Source: an uncultured Prevotella sp.
Lineage (GTDB): Bacteria; Bacteroidota; Bacteroidia; Bacteroidales; Bacteroidaceae
NCBI GenBank assembly: GCA_905373605.1
Contig: CAJPTO010000151.1
Span: 1 to 7,678 of the forward strand
Length of the DNA stretch: 7,678 bases
Direction: 5' to 3'
Shown here: positions 5,996 to 7,678 of the stretch, piece after piece
Layout: the number at the start of each line of letters is the position of its first letter
Position numbering within the stretch: position 1 is the first letter of the stretch
Translations under genes and position numbers: made by a program
The notes under the pieces: generated by a model
The model's database searches: none
What the model was told of the DNA's origin: nothing
What the model saw: the letters and a program-made list of their open reading frames with translations, nothing else

Positions 5996-6430
5996 CATCA
6001 GCGCAATTTTAATCTGCGTAGTTGCCAGCGTTTCGTCACCGCTTTTCACCACAGCCGAAGCCAGAGTCATGCCTATCACGTTTTCTTCCACGTTGATGGA
6101 GGTGACAATCACCTCGCCGACACGTGGCAAACGACGGATGTTGAAGTTGCGGATGCCGCCGATGAAACCCAGTTGCACGGCACATTTCAGCACATACTTA
6201 TTGTGGAACCCCAGCCTAGCGGCACAAGTCTGCGCCACGTTCTCCATCAGTCCGGCCGCACTGAGCCGTCCGTTGTCGGTAAAGACGCCATCTTCAGGCA
6301 CACGATAGCAGCACGTGGCCGTTCGCTCATCGAAATGCAGCAAGGCATCTACCAACACGAAGGGCGGACGTTGGGGCAAAAGTTCGCCCACATTCACGCT
6401 TCGGGGGTGGGGGATGTGGTTGTTGTCCAT
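5975..6430 (-). CDS. ApeP/COG4706-like 3-hydroxyacyl-ACP dehydratase (hotdog fold)
   Basis: A 151-residue protein. Residues 16-28 (ELLPQRPPFVLVD) match the FabZ/ApeP opening motif, and GLMENVAQTCAARLG (60-74) is the central hotdog helix with the conserved acidic residue at Glu63. It should remove water from 3-hydroxyacyl-ACP to make the trans double bonds of the polyene. The H-F-P motif that supplies the catalytic His of FabZ is absent: this position reads VFTDNGRLSAAG. That agrees with the COG4706 family of aryl-polyene clusters rather than FabZ. The Q in PQRPPF also replaces the usual His. Either the chemistry is different or it needs a partner subunit. The start ATG at 6430 lies inside the acyltransferase gene (37-nt overlap). 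The C-terminal GGVKK and stop are formed by repeat sequence. No ketoreductase is seen in the window. Confidence 0.87.
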   Translation of the reverse strand: MDNNHIPHPRSVNVGELLPQRPPFVLVDALLHFDERTATCCYRVPEDGVFTDNGRLSAAGLMENVAQTCAARLGFHNKYVLKCAVQLGFIGGIRNFNIRRLPRVGEVIVTSINVEENVIGMTLASAVVKSGDETLATTQIKIALMDGGVKK

Positions 6431-7290
6431 AAGCTAAAGAAGTTGAACCATTGTTCGGGATGCTGCCTTACCACGCGTTCCAGCTCGTCGGCGTAGGCCT
6501 GAGCCAGCCGTTTCACGCGCTCTTTGCGTGGCAATTGCGCATCGGGCAAGGGCAAACGGTGCACCTCTGCGCGATAACTGGTGCGCCCCGTCTTCACCAC
6601 CAACACCATCAATGTGGGCACATCGCGTTGCACGATGGTGGCAAACGGCCCCAAAGGGAAGCGTGCCTCGGCATCGAAGAAGCGGCAGGTGACGGCCTTT
6701 TCCGACCCCAAACGCCTGTCGGCAGTCATACTTAAGATTTGTCCTGTGGTCAATGCCTCGTTGATGGCAAAGAGATGACCCATGCCGTTGCCAACGGGAA
6801 CCATGCGAATGTTTGTTCGTTCGAACTGCTGTTCGCGGTTTTGCATCACCGTTTCCGTTTCTTGGGCGAACACAAGCGTGTAGATGCACTTGCGTTTTGC
6901 CACCAGCGTGTAGCCACCCATCTCGAAATTGCCCACGTGTGCGCTAAGCATCACGAAGGCATCGGGGCCACTTTCCAGCTCGTTATACAGCTCAATGCCC
7001 TCGGTTGTGAGTGTAAACGTCTTGCCGGCATAGCGTGCGAAGCGGTCTATCATCACCTGCCCGAAGCGGTAATGGTTTTTAAAGCACCACCAAAGGGCCT
7101 TTGCACGCCCCCACCTCATGCGCTTGCGATAGAACCCGTAGCTGGCTTTGAAGCCCTTACCAAAGAGCATATAGAAAGGCACTGCCACCGCTACCGCCGC
7201 ATAGTAGGCGCAAAGGGGAAGCAAACGAAAGCCGTTGATGAGCTGCCGTTGCATCCAAGGGGTGCCGTCGGTGCGGCCTTGCCATTCCAT
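6394..7290 (-). CDS. LpxL/HtrB-family lysophospholipid-type acyltransferase
   Basis: A 298-residue protein with an N-terminal membrane anchor (about residues 22-43, LPLCAYYAAVAVAVPFYMLF). The acyltransferase motif is HVGNFE (His118 and Glu123, H-x4-E). Later regions typical of the family are VPVGNGMG (about 162-170), TADRRLGSEK and the C-terminal HPEQWFNFFSLW. The length fits LpxL/LpxM-like enzymes (~300 residues). Family members transfer acyl groups from ACP to lipid acceptors at the inner membrane's cytoplasmic face. In aryl-polyene/flexirubin clusters the homologue is thought to attach the polyene to a lipid, so this one probably uses ACP1- or ACP2-bound chains. It begins 22 bp after ACP1 and overlaps the dehydratase by 37 nt. 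A second ATG at 7254 is possible, but the chosen start gives the tighter coupling. The tail TTTTSPTPEA is low-complexity. Confidence 0.9.
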   Translation of the reverse strand: MEWQGRTDGTPWMQRQLINGFRLLPLCAYYAAVAVAVPFYMLFGKGFKASYGFYRKRMRWGRAKALWWCFKNHYRFGQVMIDRFARYAGKTFTLTTEGIELYNELESGPDAFVMLSAHVGNFEMGGYTLVAKRKCIYTLVFAQETETVMQNREQQFERTNIRMVPVGNGMGHLFAINEALTTGQILSMTADRRLGSEKAVTCRFFDAEARFPLGPFATIVQRDVPTLMVLVVKTGRTSYRAEVHRLPLPDAQLPRKERVKRLAQAYADELERVVRQHPEQWFNFFSLWTTTTSPTPEA

Positions 7291-7312
7291 ATCTGCCTTA
7301 CCTAAGGAACGT

Positions 7313-7561
7313 TTATGCGGCGTTGAGCTTCGTTTCGATATAATCGCAGAATTGTTGGAGCGTGATGATGCCGCCCATTTCTTCGGGCTTAATCTTAAAA
7401 CCGAACTTCTTTTCCACGATAACCACGATGTCTACGAAGTCCAAGCTGTCTATTCCGAGGTCGTCTTTAAGCTTTGCCTCGGGCGCAATCTTGTCTTCGT
7501 CTATCTCCAAATCATCGATAAGGAATTCTTTTACTTTCTCTTCTATTTCTTGTCTAGACAT
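7313..7561 (-). CDS. Acyl carrier protein (ACP1)
   Basis: An 82-residue acidic protein starting MSRQEIEEKVKEF. Ser39 in DDLGIDSLDFVDIVVIVEKKF is the phosphopantetheine attachment site (the motif spans about 33-53). Helix pattern and length fit a type II ACP, and it differs clearly from ACP2 (D-S-L-D-F against D-S-I-D-A), so the two are not recent duplicates. It is the first complete gene of the run, 22 bp before the acyltransferase, and may be the chain donor for that enzyme or the elongation carrier. A 60-bp hand count gives ~42% GC, lower than the ketosynthase genes, as often seen for highly expressed ACPs. No clear Bacteroidota -7 (TAnnTTTG) promoter was found in the 56-bp leader. Confidence 0.94.
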   Translation of the reverse strand: MSRQEIEEKVKEFLIDDLEIDEDKIAPEAKLKDDLGIDSLDFVDIVVIVEKKFGFKIKPEEMGGIITLQQFCDYIETKLNAA

Positions 7562-7588
7562 TTTTGTGTTGTATGATTAATGTTTTTG

Positions 7589-7602
7589 ATATATATATAT
7601 AT
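7589..7602. repeat. Alternating AT tract in the ACP1 leader
   Basis: Seven consecutive AT dinucleotides lie about 28 bp upstream of the ACP1 start, within the 56-bp leader between the last plausible upstream stop (7618) and the gene. Such tracts are easily melted and prone to slippage. It could be part of a promoter or just AT-rich spacer; no consensus promoter is visible. Confidence 0.6.
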
Positions 7603-7617
7603 TGAGCGTGGAGATTA

Positions 7618-7677
7618 TTATATGGCTGGTTCTAAAAATTCCACGCAAGCGTTCATTTCCTTTTTATTATTTAGCTC
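7618..7677 (-). CDS. Possible 3' end of an upstream gene (partial)
   Basis: A frame open from the right window edge encodes ELNNKKEMNACVEFLEPAI and ends in TAA, followed by a second in-frame-adjacent TAA. It is on the same strand as the operon and ends 56 bp before ACP1, where an upstream operon gene would be expected. Nineteen residues are too few to recognise a family. A second frame also closes at the edge (RAK then TAA at 7667), so the true end could be there instead, with this stretch as leader. Confidence 0.3.
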   Translation of the reverse strand, partial: ELNNKKEMNACVEFLEPAI

Positions 7678-7678
7678 T

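Noticed and set aside
5849..6496. 215-codon plus-strand open frame over the dehydratase
   Set aside because: Antisense shadow of the dehydratase and acyltransferase. Its N-terminal hydrophobic part is translated pyrimidine repeat.
7562..7617. Bacteroidota sigma-A promoter before ACP1
   Set aside because: No TAnnTTTG with a spaced TTTG was found on the minus strand. AT-richness alone is not enough.

Overview
The window looks like part of an aryl-polyene / flexirubin-type (type II fatty-acid-synthase-like) biosynthetic gene cluster from a member of the Bacteroidota, most likely Bacteroidales and Prevotella-like. This rests on protein style: a LolA-like carrier with a C-terminal FILNG-type core, an LpxL-type acyltransferase ending in HPEQWFNFFSLW, and a COG4706/ApeP-like dehydratase with LLPQRPPF. 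GC content is intermediate. The genus is inference; no rRNA or marker gene is present.

Every recognisable gene is on the minus strand. In transcription order (right to left) they are: a possible 3' end of an upstream gene (7677-7618), an acyl carrier protein (ACP1, 7561-7313), a lysophospholipid-type acyltransferase (7290-6394), a hotdog dehydratase (6430-5975), a hotdog thioesterase (5693-5256), a ketosynthase (KS1, 5041-3239), a second ACP (ACP2, 3189-2932), a second ketosynthase (KS2, 2935-1190), a small ArnE/EamA-like membrane protein (1211-855) and a LolA-like periplasmic carrier (843-217). Most junctions are tight (overlaps of 4, 22 and 37 nt, or gaps of 11 to 49 nt), as in one operon.

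The working model is as follows. Chains are carried on ACP1/ACP2, extended by KS1/KS2 and dehydrated by the ApeP-like protein. They are then released or edited by the thioesterase and moved to a lipid acceptor by the acyltransferase. The LolA-like protein and the small transporter handle export to the outer membrane. Ketoreductase, starter-unit enzymes (ammonia lyase, CoA/ACP ligase), methyltransferase and MMPL exporter are not in the window and would be expected beyond its edges.

Three things stand out. (1) Both ketosynthases have a complete Cys-His-His site in the first ~380 residues and then a C-terminal ~180-200-residue extension that looks like a degenerate, cysteine-less ketosynthase N-terminal domain (chain-length-factor-like). 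Both are therefore probable KS::CLF-like fusions. (2) The thioesterase gene sits alone between the only two long gaps of the operon, and both gaps are filled with polypurine/polypyrimidine repeats in inverted arrangement. These repeats run into the coding ends of the thioesterase and the dehydratase and supply their last codons and stops. (3) The left edge holds a striking tandem array in which CTAG recurs every 9 bp, with a 45-bp higher-order unit, just after the LolA-like gene.
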